Shown here: positions 52,080-61,179 of the stretch, piece after piece
How positions within the stretch are numbered: the stretch's first letter is position 1
How the letters are laid out: each line of letters begins with the position of its first letter
Assembly (NCBI GenBank): GCA_020073395.1
Contig: JAIQFF010000003.1
Location: 29,172-93,171 of the forward strand
Direction of reading: 5' to 3'
Source of the DNA: Terriglobia bacterium
Lineage (GTDB): Bacteria > Acidobacteriota > Terriglobia > Terriglobales > Acidobacteriaceae
DNA: 64,000 nucleotides
Position numbers and translations under genes: made by a program
The notes under the pieces: generated by a model
What the model was told of the DNA's origin: nothing
Seen by the model: only the letters and a program-made list of their open reading frames with translations
Databases searched by the model: none

Positions 52080-54035
52080 CTATTTCTGCAATCCCGCGCC
52101 GATCGACCCTACCGAGATCAAGCCGGTCGGCTCGGCGGGAAGCAGGTTGTACGACTCCATCGTGATTGTGCCTACGGGACAGCGCATGGCGCACAGCCCG
52201 CAGCGGATACACCGGGTCTCGTCCTTCAACATGGCGGCCCCGGTGACCACTCCCAGTTCGTCGGCGGCCACTTCGTCGAACTCCACGCCAAACAATTCCT
52301 GGTTGTTGCGGATGTGCTGCACGGTTTCGGGCTCGAACGCGATGCGATCGAGCGAAACCAGTTCCAGACATTTCTCCGGACAAACATCCACGCAGCCACC
52401 GCAGAGGATGCACATGCTGCCGTCTTCGGGGACGCCTTCGAAAATGGTGTTGACCCAGCAATGCAGGCAGCGCTGCGCTTCGGCCATCGCGGCCGGCGCG
52501 TCATAGCCCACCTCGACCTCGGTTACGCCGGTCCGCCGTTCGAGCGGCAGCATGGGCACGGGCTGCCGGTCGATGTCGAGATAGTCGAGCGGCATGGCGT
52601 GGCGCTTGAGCAATTCGACTTCGATGATGGGCTCGGGATGTTTGCCGCCTCGCAGGAATTCATCGATGCCGACCGCCGCGCGCTTGCCGTCGCCGACGCT
52701 ATCAATGATGAGGCGGGGGCCGAAAACGCAGTCGCCGCCGGCGAAGATGCCGGCGGCCGATGTCATCAGCGTCTGCGGATTGACCGCGATCAGCCCGCGC
52801 GGCGAAAGCTCAACCTTATCGTCCGGCGTGAAGAAGTCCAGCCGGGGCGCCTGCCCGATCGCCATGATGATGGTGTCACACTCGATCTGGGTTTCGCTGT
52901 TGTCGTAGAACGCAGGATTGAACCGCTTGTTCTGATCGAACACCCACTTCGTCTTGAGCGTTTCAAGGGCGGTGACCTTGCCGTCCTTGCCCAGAATGCG
53001 CTTTGGGCCGAGCCCGGAGTGCATGATGATGCCTTCTTCTTCGGCTTCGACGATTTCTTCCAGCGCGGCGGGCATTTCTTCGCGGCGCTCCAGACAGACC
53101 AGATTCACCTGGCGCGCGCCCATGCGCAGCGCGGAGAGCGAAATATCGACCATTTCCTTGGTGGCGACAGCCGACACGTTTTCGTCGGAAGGCTCGAGAT
53201 CTTCCACGCCGCCGGCATGCTGCTTCACGACTTCGCGGGCCGCCGAGCGCGCGACGTCCATGGCAACGTTGCCGCCGCCGATCACGATGACTTTCTTGCC
53301 GATGGTGAACTTGTAGCCGAGATTCACGTTGAGCAGAAAATCGATGCCTTTATGCACGCCGTCGAGATCGACCCCGGGAATACTGAGATCGCGGCTGCGG
53401 TGCGCGCCCACGGCGACCAGCACCGCATCGAATCCCTGACGGCGCAAGTCAGAGATACTGAAGTCGCGGCCCGCTACGTGATTCAACTTGAGCGTGATAT
53501 CGCCCGTCTCCAGAATCTCGCGGACCTGCGCTTCCACAACGTCGCGCGGCAGGCGGTATTCGGGGATCCCCAGATACAGCATTCCGCCGGCGACTGGAGC
53601 GGCCTCGAAGATCGTGACCGCATAGCCCATCAGCGCGAGGTCATGCGCCGCCGAGAGTCCAACCGGGCCTCCGCCGACCACGGCGACTTTGTAAGGAAGT
53701 TTTTTCTGCCCGCGCCCTTCGGTGACATTGATGGGATGCTTCGACTCGGGCCCGTACTGTTCGGTGAGGAAACGCTTCAGGGCACGGATGGAAATAGGGC
53801 GGTCGATCTCGCCGCGGCGGCACGCGGTCTCGCAGGGATGCGCGCAAACTCGACCGCAAATGCTGGCCAGGGGGTTGGGCTCGCGCGCCAGTCGATAGGC
53901 TTCCTCAAAGCGGCCCTCGGCAATCAGGCCAACATAGCGCCCGGCATTGGTGTGCGCCGGGCACGCCATCATGCAGGGAAAATTTGTATGCAGCCAATCC
54001 CCGTCGACCTTTTTGTTCTTGAATCGCTTCAGCAT
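52080..54035 (-). CDS. GltD-like FAD/NAD(P) oxidoreductase with fused ferredoxin domain
   Basis: A 651-residue iron-sulfur flavoprotein. The N-terminal Fer4_20 domain has CMMACP, CGRVCAHPCETAC; then come FAD-binding VVGGGPVGLSAAHDLALMG and NAD(P)-binding VIVIGGGNVAMDVARSAAR; the C-terminus has two [4Fe-4S] motifs, CILCGGCVDVC..C and CIRCGLCAMRCPVG. This is the glutamate synthase small-subunit/NfnB-like fold. Placed just before the Rieske gene it should couple NAD(P)H oxidation to quinone or ferredoxin reduction. ATG at 54035 is used. Confidence 0.9.
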   Translation of the reverse strand: MLKRFKNKKVDGDWLHTNFPCMMACPAHTNAGRYVGLIAEGRFEEAYRLAREPNPLASICGRVCAHPCETACRRGEIDRPISIRALKRFLTEQYGPESKHPINVTEGRGQKKLPYKVAVVGGGPVGLSAAHDLALMGYAVTIFEAAPVAGGMLYLGIPEYRLPRDVVEAQVREILETGDITLKLNHVAGRDFSISDLRRQGFDAVLVAVGAHRSRDLSIPGVDLDGVHKGIDFLLNVNLGYKFTIGKKVIVIGGGNVAMDVARSAAREVVKQHAGGVEDLEPSDENVSAVATKEMVDISLSALRMGARQVNLVCLERREEMPAALEEIVEAEEEGIIMHSGLGPKRILGKDGKVTALETLKTKWVFDQNKRFNPAFYDNSETQIECDTIIMAIGQAPRLDFFTPDDKVELSPRGLIAVNPQTLMTSAAGIFAGGDCVFGPRLIIDSVGDGKRAAVGIDEFLRGGKHPEPIIEVELLKRHAMPLDYLDIDRQPVPMLPLERRTGVTEVEVGYDAPAAMAEAQRCLHCWVNTIFEGVPEDGSMCILCGGCVDVCPEKCLELVSLDRIAFEPETVQHIRNNQELFGVEFDEVAADELGVVTGAAMLKDETRCIRCGLCAMRCPVGTITMESYNLLPAEPTGLISVGSIGAGLQK

Positions 54036-54148
54036 TCCGGCACTTTGAGTCCGAACGGTGACCGAATTCTCATGCAATAGCTTTGAGAGAGAGGAAGACG
54101 CAGGGAGCGGACTCTCCCCTCGCCCTGTTGCCGAACCGCTTGCGCTCC

Positions 54149-54730
54149 TTACTTCGTCAGGGTGAAATCCGCTTTCCCCCCACCCGAAACGGTGACCGGC
54201 TTGGACTGGTTCTTGGCGCCTTCGTGCCACGCCGTGACGGTGTAGCTGCCGTCCGGAACGTCTTTGATCTTGTAGTTGCCACTGTCATCTGTTTCGGCAA
54301 AGTAGGGAGTTGGGCTGACAATCAAATATCCCGCCATCTCCGGGTGCACATTGCAAAGCACCGGCACGACGCCAGGCTTATCGAACGTGAAGGAACGTTT
54401 TTCCCCCTTAGGCCAGGTGCCAAGATTGTGTCCCGCTTTCTTATCGCCACTGATCGCTGTCCAAAAAACGTTATGTTGGACTGTGTCGCTGTTCAGGAAC
54501 TCAACCGTTGTGCCCTGTTGTACGACCATGATGTGCGGTACGAACATCAGTCCCTTTTGATCCATGACCGGGTGGTCTTTGGGAGCAGGAAAAGTCTTAC
54601 CCGCGATGGCATCGACATAAACCGCTGATTTTCCCTTCATTCCGGCAACCTTGCCCTCGATGTCGCCTGCCCAGGCGGCCATGGATAGCCCGGTTACCAC
54701 TAGCATCGATACGAATGCCTTGTGTCTCAT
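54149..54730 (-). CDS. Cupredoxin-like protein with carboxypeptidase-regulatory-like tail
   Basis: A 193-residue secreted protein with signal peptide ending near AWAGD. Residues 50-135 match a blue-copper fold: His in TVQHNVFW, then PVLCNVHPEMAGY with the Cys-x3-His-x3-Met ligands of type 1 copper sites. Residues 140-193 form a beta-sandwich (DDSGNYKIKDVPDGSYTVTAWHEG) of the carboxypeptidase-regulatory type. AAGGAG precedes the ATG at 54730. It could be a periplasmic electron carrier for the neighbouring cytochromes. Confidence 0.85.
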   Translation of the reverse strand: MRHKAFVSMLVVTGLSMAAWAGDIEGKVAGMKGKSAVYVDAIAGKTFPAPKDHPVMDQKGLMFVPHIMVVQQGTTVEFLNSDTVQHNVFWTAISGDKKAGHNLGTWPKGEKRSFTFDKPGVVPVLCNVHPEMAGYLIVSPTPYFAETDDSGNYKIKDVPDGSYTVTAWHEGAKNQSKPVTVSGGGKADFTLTK

Positions 54731-54790
54731 TGCGCTGTTCTCCTTTTGCATATGCAATTAATAGATATTCCGCGTGTATGTCCGTCTGTG

Positions 54791-56146
54791 TCAGAAAATA
54801 AATCTTGCAACCAGATAGACCGTGTTGTTCCCACTCGCATTTCGGCCCGCCGCATCATAGTTGGTGGAACCTCCATTGAAACGCGTGTATCCCGTGTATT
54901 GCGCGGAGAGCTGCAGGTTCTGCCACGGCCAGTACGAGAAGTTCGCGATATAGCCCGCGCCTCTCGGGTCGCCGTTGGCACTTCCGCTCACCGCATCTTG
55001 TGGATAGAGCAGCGGATCCGCGGTGCCATTGGTGTTGAACCAACCGAATGTGCCCGAAGCGCGATTGCCAAAGTGATATTCGGCATTCGCCATGAAGGTG
55101 TTCAGATGGTGGCTGCCGGGTGAAGCCGCCTCCAGCGCGGCGGTCGCCGCCAGATTCGAATTCTCACGAATGTACGTGCCGCGGAACGAAAGCACGTCGG
55201 TTCGAAATAATGTTCGATCGATCTGAGCGTCGACCGCCCAGTCTGTGAAGTCATCCTCCAGGCCGGTTATTGCGCTGGGACTGGACCGCATGTGCATGCC
55301 GTAGGTACCGAACTCATATTGTGTTTTTCCCGTGAGCTGCTGCCATGCCACGCGCCAATACGGAGCAAGCCCGCGAATGTTGAATCCGAAATCAGTTCCT
55401 GGATTCGGCTGGGGACCGCCCACGTGTTCTGAGCGATAAAGCGTCGTGTCCAGATACAGGTGGTTATTCCACATCGCATAGCCGCCGAAACCCGCGACAT
55501 CCTGCCCTAAGCTGTTGATAATGGGGGCGGCAGTGGGAGTGGGTGCCCAGTCGTCAGCGACCCACGAATAACCCCAGGCTGGCGTGCTATTCCATAAGTC
55601 CTCCACCGTTGGGTTATTGTTGATGTTGAGTCCGTAAACCAGTTCCTTACCACCTACCGTGGTCTTGTTCGCGTACCGGATATCGGTGTTGTCGATGCCG
55701 AAATGGTCGTCTTGCGTATCGTAGGTCACTTGAACAAAACTGCCGACGTGAGAAGTCCAGGCCCCAGCGAGAAACAGCGATATGTCTTGCGGCAGTTCTA
55801 CACTGCCATTCTGGGTACCGGGAACCGGGGACTTCGTCGAGGTAAATGAAGTCTCGAACATGGCGGAGAGCGGCAGAGAAGCGAGAAGATCGAGCGCAGC
55901 ACGCTTTTTTCCCCCGTCCACTTTGACCACCTTAGTCTCGTCCGCCCGATCCACATAACCGAGCAGCTTGAATCTTCGCCCCGCAGGATTCAGTTCCGGA
56001 GGCGTATAGTGACAGCCGCTGCAGGCTAAACCCGTTTGCCGCGCATAGCTCGGAATGGCCTGGGCTCCGGGCGGATTCACCGCGGCAAAGAACAGCAAAC
56101 CTATGATAGAAACTGTTACAAGTAGAAAGACGGCCACTCTTTTCAT
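54791..56146 (-). CDS. Outer-membrane beta-barrel protein with N-terminal haem site
   Basis: A 451-residue protein with a signal peptide (to about residue 30), a single c-type motif CSGCH near residue 43 within IPSYARQTGLACSGCHYTPPELNPAGRRFKLLGY, and a long C-terminal part made of alternating strands with aromatic belts, ending in LVARFIF, the usual terminal Phe of an outer-membrane barrel. It looks like a porin carrying its own haem, which might pass electrons across the outer membrane. AAGGAG precedes the ATG. Such haem-porins are known but little studied. Confidence 0.82.
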   Translation of the reverse strand: MKRVAVFLLVTVSIIGLLFFAAVNPPGAQAIPSYARQTGLACSGCHYTPPELNPAGRRFKLLGYVDRADETKVVKVDGGKKRAALDLLASLPLSAMFETSFTSTKSPVPGTQNGSVELPQDISLFLAGAWTSHVGSFVQVTYDTQDDHFGIDNTDIRYANKTTVGGKELVYGLNINNNPTVEDLWNSTPAWGYSWVADDWAPTPTAAPIINSLGQDVAGFGGYAMWNNHLYLDTTLYRSEHVGGPQPNPGTDFGFNIRGLAPYWRVAWQQLTGKTQYEFGTYGMHMRSSPSAITGLEDDFTDWAVDAQIDRTLFRTDVLSFRGTYIRENSNLAATAALEAASPGSHHLNTFMANAEYHFGNRASGTFGWFNTNGTADPLLYPQDAVSGSANGDPRGAGYIANFSYWPWQNLQLSAQYTGYTRFNGGSTNYDAAGRNASGNNTVYLVARFIF

Positions 56147-56448
56147 CGGAAATTCTCCTTGTCCTGTAATCTGCTGATTCTCTCCCGACGCCCGATGCCC
56201 GCATCTTAGGATCAGTTCGCGGTCGCGACTGCTGACGAAGTTGGTTCAGCGCGACACGAAATCTCCGCGCACTCCGTCCCTCGCACTCACAAGATTCAGC
56301 GATAATTCTCCAGAATTTCATCGAGTCCGTGTACCTGGAACCAAGCGGAACCAGAGAGTGGGAATGGAGATGCATATTTCCAGCACGTATCCTATCGTCA
56401 CGGCATTCGCCATCCTCTCGTCTCGCAGCGCGTTCAAATCGAGTCGCA
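56147..56448. other. Spacer, no gene supported
   Basis: About 300 bases between two genes of the redox block. It may carry the promoter of the haem-barrel gene; I see no clear motif. Confidence 0.35.
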
Positions 56449-57699
56449 TCAATGCCTACCCTCTGGCGAGGAGTTCAGGAAGGCAATTAGGTCTCCCAGG
56501 TCGCTCTCCGCCAACTGGGGCCAGGAAAGCCCGAGTTGCTGCGTTTTGCGATACATCTCCGGGCCGTGGCGCCAGAGCGCCGCTGCCAGGGTAATGGAGG
56601 TTAAGACGTGATCGCGGCCGCGGAGAGCCGGGCCTGACGCCGTGCCTTCCCCCCCCGGGCCGTGACAGCGCGAACAACCACGCTCCTTGAACAAGCCCTC
56701 TCCCAGTTGAGGCGACCCAGTTGGTTCGAAATAGCCCAAGCTGTTGAAAAAAGCCATCAGGTCAGCCATCTCGTGCGGCTTGAACTTGGGACGCTCCACC
56801 TTCTGCGTCTGCATCGCCCGAAGCATTTCGGGAGAGTGGTTCCACATCGCCCCGGCGAATTGTGAGAAGGTGGCTGGCAACTGGCGCCGCGAGGCAAAGT
56901 CGGGACCGATCCGCCCGCCTTGTCCGCGCACCGAGTGACACGTAATGCACCCTTTGCTTTGGAAAATCTTCCATCCGCGCCCGGGATCCGCCGGCAGAAG
57001 TTCGCGCTCCCGGCGAGGAGCGTTGGTCACCTCGCGGATATAGGCCAGCAAGTCCGTCATCTCGCTTCCCTGGAACTGGGGCCACTCCATCCCGATCTGC
57101 TGCATGGCCCCTTCCATGGCGGGAGCGTGATTCCACATGGTTTCCGCCCACACGATAGGCGTATCCACGCCTTGAATGGCGGAGAGATCCGGCCCGCGGG
57201 TGCCGCCGCGCCCAGCAACCGCGTGACAGTGAATGCACCCCTTGTCCCTCAACACTTGCTGTCCACGTCCCACATTGCCAGGTTCGTCCTCGTAGCCGGC
57301 GATGTACAAGAACGCGAACAGGTCGACCATCTCGTCCTCGGTGAGGACAGGGGGCGTCACCTTCTCCCTTTGCATACGCTCCCACATGCGTGGTGCGTGG
57401 TTCCACATAGCAGTCACCAGTTGGCTGGGACCAGACTGTGTTGGCGCCGCAACACCCACGTCCGGGATGATGCCCATCTGGCTCACGCTGTGACATCGGG
57501 GGCAGCCTTTCTGCTCAAAGATCCAGGCGCCGGTTTGCGGATCGCCCATCAGGAACGTCACCAACCGTTTGCTCTGCCTCTGCCGCCACGTGAGCACCAG
57601 GACCAGCAAACTGGTCGCCGCCAACGCTGCCACCAACCAAATGACGAGTTTTCGTCTCGTGCTCAACGTTGGCCTTTCTCGTCCTCCGCCCGCATCCAC
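56449..57699 (-). CDS. Membrane-anchored tetrahaem cytochrome c of four tandem repeats
   Basis: A 416-residue protein starting with GTG; TM helix at about residues 17-39. Four repeats of roughly 95 residues each have a CxxCH (CPRCH, CIHCH, CITCH, CSRCH) followed about 40 residues later by MWNHAPxM or a close variant (LWRHGPEM in the last) and then a DLxAFL helix. The conserved Met and His in that segment are candidate distal ligands. The gene begins 3 bases after the stop of the preceding secreted-protein gene. Confidence 0.87.
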   Translation of the reverse strand: MDAGGGRERPTLSTRRKLVIWLVAALAATSLLVLVLTWRQRQSKRLVTFLMGDPQTGAWIFEQKGCPRCHSVSQMGIIPDVGVAAPTQSGPSQLVTAMWNHAPRMWERMQREKVTPPVLTEDEMVDLFAFLYIAGYEDEPGNVGRGQQVLRDKGCIHCHAVAGRGGTRGPDLSAIQGVDTPIVWAETMWNHAPAMEGAMQQIGMEWPQFQGSEMTDLLAYIREVTNAPRRERELLPADPGRGWKIFQSKGCITCHSVRGQGGRIGPDFASRRQLPATFSQFAGAMWNHSPEMLRAMQTQKVERPKFKPHEMADLMAFFNSLGYFEPTGSPQLGEGLFKERGCSRCHGPGGEGTASGPALRGRDHVLTSITLAAALWRHGPEMYRKTQQLGLSWPQLAESDLGDLIAFLNSSPEGRH

Positions 57700-57702
57700 G
57701 GG

Positions 57703-58200
57703 CTACTCAGGCTTCACGCTAACCCACTTTCTGCCGGCATACAGCCGGTACGCTCCTCGGTATTCGACAAACTTGAGTGGCACCGGGTGCGGTAGTTTGT
57801 CGTCTATCTGGCCGAGAACGCTGAACAGTTCGTTGGCTCCCACGTCCATCACCAGGAACTTTCCCTCTTTTGAAAATCCAAATCCGTACTCACCCGGCGC
57901 CAGTTCTGATCCCGCGATATTAAGCTTCACTTCCGTGATCAGGAATCCCTGATACTTTGCCTGCACGTCGGCCGCATAGCCAGAGGTATCCACCAGTCCG
58001 GTCAGGACCAGCTTTCCATCCGGCACACTGAATCCTGCCGAATTGCGCAATTGCACCGGAGCTGATTGGCCGCGAAAAAAATAGGTGCCAGGAACTACTT
58101 TTTTGAGCACATCGTTGCTAAGCAGGCCAGGTTTCAGCTGCTGGGCCGCAAGCAGCAAACCACAGAAAATCACGACCGCCAAACCAACACGTCGCTTCAT
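57703..58200 (-). CDS. Secreted hypothetical protein
   Basis: A 165-residue protein with a signal peptide (LAVVIFCGLLLAA near residues 7-19). No Cys in the mature part. It contains strands such as DGKLVLTGLVDTSGYAADVQ and GEYGFGFSKEGKFLVMDVG and may be a periplasmic beta protein. GGAGG lies 8 bases before the ATG at 58200. It shares a transcript with the tetrahaem cytochrome; no family recognised. Confidence 0.72.
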   Translation of the reverse strand: MKRRVGLAVVIFCGLLLAAQQLKPGLLSNDVLKKVVPGTYFFRGQSAPVQLRNSAGFSVPDGKLVLTGLVDTSGYAADVQAKYQGFLITEVKLNIAGSELAPGEYGFGFSKEGKFLVMDVGANELFSVLGQIDDKLPHPVPLKFVEYRGAYRLYAGRKWVSVKPE

Positions 58201-58268
58201 GAACCATTCCTCCATTGAATCGAAGAGTGCCGAGAACTAACTATGGATCGCCAAGACCAAACTCTCTT

Positions 58269-58745
58269 TCATCTGAGTGCCGTGTCTCCGACTTCGACCA
58301 CGGGCTCGAATGCTGGTGTCACCGCCAGTGCACGCGAGACCAGGCACAGACTCTCAGCCTTCTGCAACAGCTCAAACGCCCGTGCGCGCTCCGGTTCTCG
58401 GAGAATCTTGAGATGTGGCCGCAGGATTATGTGGCTGAAGCTGTAGCCGGAATTGGCCTTATCTACCTTGCCCGCGGCTTCCACCTCAAGGTCGGTGTAT
58501 TCCCACTTCGAGTTTTCCGCCAGCACCCGAAACGTGGTTGTAAAACAACTGGCGATGGCACAGAGGAGCAAGTCTTCCGGAGTCCACCTACCCTCTAGCC
58601 CACCAAATTGTAGCGGTGCCGCGAAATGGATCGAATTAGGCGCAGAATCAGATTTTGCCAGTCCGGTCCGGCCCGAGGCCCACCAGGCGATGACTCGATA
58701 TTCGTGGGTGTCTCCCAAGCAATCACTCCTTGCGATCCTCAGCAT
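58269..58745 (-). CDS. OsmC family protein
   Basis: A 158-residue peroxiredoxin-like OsmC/Ohr relative. PEDLLLCAIASCFTTTF holds the first reactive Cys and ESLCLVSRAL the second, the pair that reduces organic hydroperoxides. Length fits the family. It heads the minus-strand redox block and may protect it against peroxides; the ATG at 58745 is preferred over a TTG at 58754. Confidence 0.88.
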   Translation of the reverse strand: MLRIARSDCLGDTHEYRVIAWWASGRTGLAKSDSAPNSIHFAAPLQFGGLEGRWTPEDLLLCAIASCFTTTFRVLAENSKWEYTDLEVEAAGKVDKANSGYSFSHIILRPHLKILREPERARAFELLQKAESLCLVSRALAVTPAFEPVVEVGDTALR

Positions 58746-59279
58746 GCTGTGCAAAAGAGGCCCGACGGCCTCTTGGGGCGAAGCCGGGATATTTTGGGTA
58801 GCATTCTCTGCTGTAGAGGTTGTCCTTAGCCGTGCGCAAGATCACGGCATCTTGTGATGGCGATCACCCAAACCGCAATTTAGCGGGATAGGTTTACGGC
58901 GGGTTTTTGGAACACGCAGGCCGTGAAAGTTTTTCTCTGGTTGCAACCCGCACAGGGAAAGTGTCGCCTCTGTGGTAGGGGAAGACGGCAAACCTCGAAA
59001 TTAGACCCTGTGCTCAGGCTGGGTGAGCCAGAGATCTCCCACGGTGATGTTCTTTAGTTTTTATGCGTACAGCGCTAGGCTGCTGCTGTTCGCATGCTTT
59101 TGAGCCTCTTCAGACTCTGCATCCTTGCCCTTGAGGTAGGCGAGCGTTACGTCCAGCGACTCCATCGTTTGCCTATCCGCCCTCAGCTTCCCCCGAAAAT
59201 CGTCGTTCTCGAAAGAGAGATCCGGGCGGGAACCTCTAGCCCCGCCTGCACCCTCGAACGCATCTGGAAATGCAGGAAC
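58746..59279. other. Spacer, no gene supported
   Basis: More than 500 bases marking the border between the redox block and the next accessory segment. Short plus-strand frames are present but none has a ribosome site or a recognisable product. Confidence 0.4.
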
Positions 59280-60055
59280 CTAGCGCTGCGGCTTCCAGTT
59301 TCCCTCGTCATCAAAATTCTTGGACTTCAAAAAGCCGCAAGCATTCCAGATCAAATCGAACATGGGCTTGAGAACCTTGCTCAGTGGCGCATTGAAATCT
59401 TCCACAACAGATTCAGGGAGTATGAGGTGTTCTTCTTTGATTGGGTGGCCGCCGCCAAAGGAATAAATGTCTTGTGCCATTTCCAAGTTCTTTGTCCTGG
59501 TTAGTGTTAAAGCGACCACTATGGGGGTATTTACGCCGAGCTCTTTTTGAATCTCAAATATCTTCTTGTTGGTGTATTCCAGTACGTCACGTTCAAGCGC
59601 GCCGTACGGAATGTACCGCTTGCCGTTGAGTTCGGCATTCAGCCAGTCGCCCTCGACGGCTTCCACCACGCCGTTCCTGAATAGTTGCGTGTAAGAAAAA
59701 CAGCCGTCGGCGGTGCCGCTGTGGGTCGCGAAACCGTCCAGATTAATGTGGGAATTCCACCCACCGCCCACAACGATCGGCGGAATCCTATGCGCCTGAT
59801 CCCTGAATCTGAAGACATCGTATTGAACCGATCCGGCGAACGATTCAACCGGAATGCAGTGCAGAACGGTCTTGCTCCCTTCTGCGAACGGCAGAGCAGT
59901 CTCGTTCGAAATGATTTTGGCGATCCGATCAGTTCGAAATGCTCGGATACGGTCTGTCACGCTGCTGGAGAAGGTAAAAGCGGATCGAAGTTCGGAAACG
60001 TCCAAAGGATATTTCCCGGCGGAATTCCGCGCGTAGAATTTGTCGTGTCGGTCGG
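59280..60055 (-). pseudogene. 5'-truncated AlbA_2-type (Schlafen-like) ATP-binding protein
   Basis: The frame reads FYARNSAGKYPLDVSELRSAF, then SSSVTDRIRAFRTDRIAKI and VLHCIPVESF, the middle and C-terminal part of the helix-turn-helix/AlbA_2 proteins common in bacterial accessory regions. Upstream the frame stays recognisable to RSWPDRHDK and then meets a TAA at about 60065; the N-terminal AlbA_2 domain is not found. A TTG at 60005 would yield a 241-residue product, so a short form could still be made. Confidence 0.6.
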
Positions 60056-60309
60056 GCCATGATCGACGAAATTAAGCCGGGCAATCTCGAAGTCTATTGG
60101 CCCGAAGGCAATTGCCTGCTCGTCGCGAGAAGAGATAAGACATCGCCTCCCGGGAGCCCGACTACAACGCGACAGTGAGAGTCGAGAAGATGACCTGAGA
60201 GTCGTGGCAGACGTGTGGGGTAGCGCTGCAAAAGATAAAGGCTCGAATCTTCGGGGTCACGGGGCCGAACTCTGCTATGGAGATTTACGAGCAATATTCA
60301 GCATTTACC

Positions 60310-60380
60310 AGCACTTGCACCCTTTTGCCAAAATTAGCACTTGCCGAAAAACGGTAAATAGTTTATCGTTTATCGATAAT
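60310..60380 (+). promoter_or_regulatory. Promoter and operator candidate of the DUF2975 operon
   Basis: AGCACTTGC occurs twice (60310-60318 and 60336-60344). A -35-like TTGCCG and -10-like TATCGT are 17 bases apart, and the perfect palindrome TTATCGATAA lies at 60370-60379, about 20 bases before the start codon. The downstream HTH protein may bind here. Confidence 0.4.
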
Positions 60381-60400
60381 TATTACGCGCGGAACCCACC

Positions 60401-60919
60401 ATGAAACATTCGACGACGCTACTCGCGACCTGGGTCACTTTGCGGATCCTGATCGTCCTCAACTGGATTCTCGGAGCGCTGATCTTCGCTCTGCTGGCGA
60501 TCAGCTTCCAGGCTGAGGAATGGACCTGGCGAGCGCTAGGCGTCGGCGCGGTCGCCGGTCACGAGAGCGTGGTTGCCGGGATGCGCGCAATCATGGTAAT
60601 CGGCATCGTAGGCACACCCATGGCTTACGTGGTGTTCAGCCGGCTGCTTAGGATCGTCGAATCGGTGCGCACGGGCGAGCCATTCACCATGGACAATGCC
60701 GGGCGGCTGCGGACCATCGCTTGGGCGCTGCTCGGCCTCGAGCTGCTCCACATCTGCGTCGTCGCGATTGCCTCCGCGGTCTCGACCAAAGAAATGCCAC
60801 TGCGCATCAACGGCAATTTCGATCTCACCGGTTGGCTAGCCATCCTGCTGCTGTTCGTGCTCGCGCAGGTGTTCCTTGAAGGGACGGGCATGAGCGAGGA
60901 TCTGGAGGGCACGGTCTGA
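60401..60919 (+). CDS. DUF2975 family membrane protein
   Basis: A 172-residue four-helix membrane protein with the DUF2975 pattern: RLLRIVESVRTGEPFTMDNAGRLRTIAWALLGLELL. Such proteins occur as partners of small YozG/XRE-type regulators, as here. Its stop overlaps the regulator start (TGATG). Role in membrane stress or regulator sequestration has been proposed for relatives; not proven here. Confidence 0.87.
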   Translation: MKHSTTLLATWVTLRILIVLNWILGALIFALLAISFQAEEWTWRALGVGAVAGHESVVAGMRAIMVIGIVGTPMAYVVFSRLLRIVESVRTGEPFTMDNAGRLRTIAWALLGLELLHICVVAIASAVSTKEMPLRINGNFDLTGWLAILLLFVLAQVFLEGTGMSEDLEGTV

Positions 60920-61179
60920 TGGCCATTCTCGTCAAGCTCGACGACCTGCTGCACGACCGGCGCATGACGCTGACCGAGCTCGCCGAGCGCGTCGATATCA
61001 CGCTCGCGAACCTGTCGATCCTGAAGACCGGCAAGGCGCGGGCTATCCGCTTCTCGACGCTTGAGGCAATCTGCCAAGCGCTCGCCTGCCAACCGGGCGA
61101 TCTCCTGGAATTTCGACACGATTCCGGCACCGGGGAGCGGCCGTCCGCGGCACTTGATGAGATTGGAGACTTGAAATGA
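60919..61179 (+). CDS. XRE/YozG-family HTH regulator
   Basis: An 86-residue DNA-binding protein: KLDDLLHDRRMTLTELAERVDITLANLSILKTGKARAIRFSTLEAICQALACQPGDLL is a complete Cro/C1-type HTH domain. It overlaps the DUF2975 gene upstream and the membrane-protein gene downstream by a few bases, so the three form a tight operon. It probably represses this operon through the palindrome at 60370. Confidence 0.9.
   Translation: MAILVKLDDLLHDRRMTLTELAERVDITLANLSILKTGKARAIRFSTLEAICQALACQPGDLLEFRHDSGTGERPSAALDEIGDLK

Noticed and set aside
52014-54080. A 688-residue open frame opposite the flavoprotein
   Set aside because: Antisense shadow; the minus strand holds clear FAD, NAD(P) and [4Fe-4S] motifs.
59094-59504. 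A 136-residue plus-strand gene
   Set aside because: No ribosome site or recognisable product, and its 3' half overlaps the AlbA_2-type frame on the other strand.
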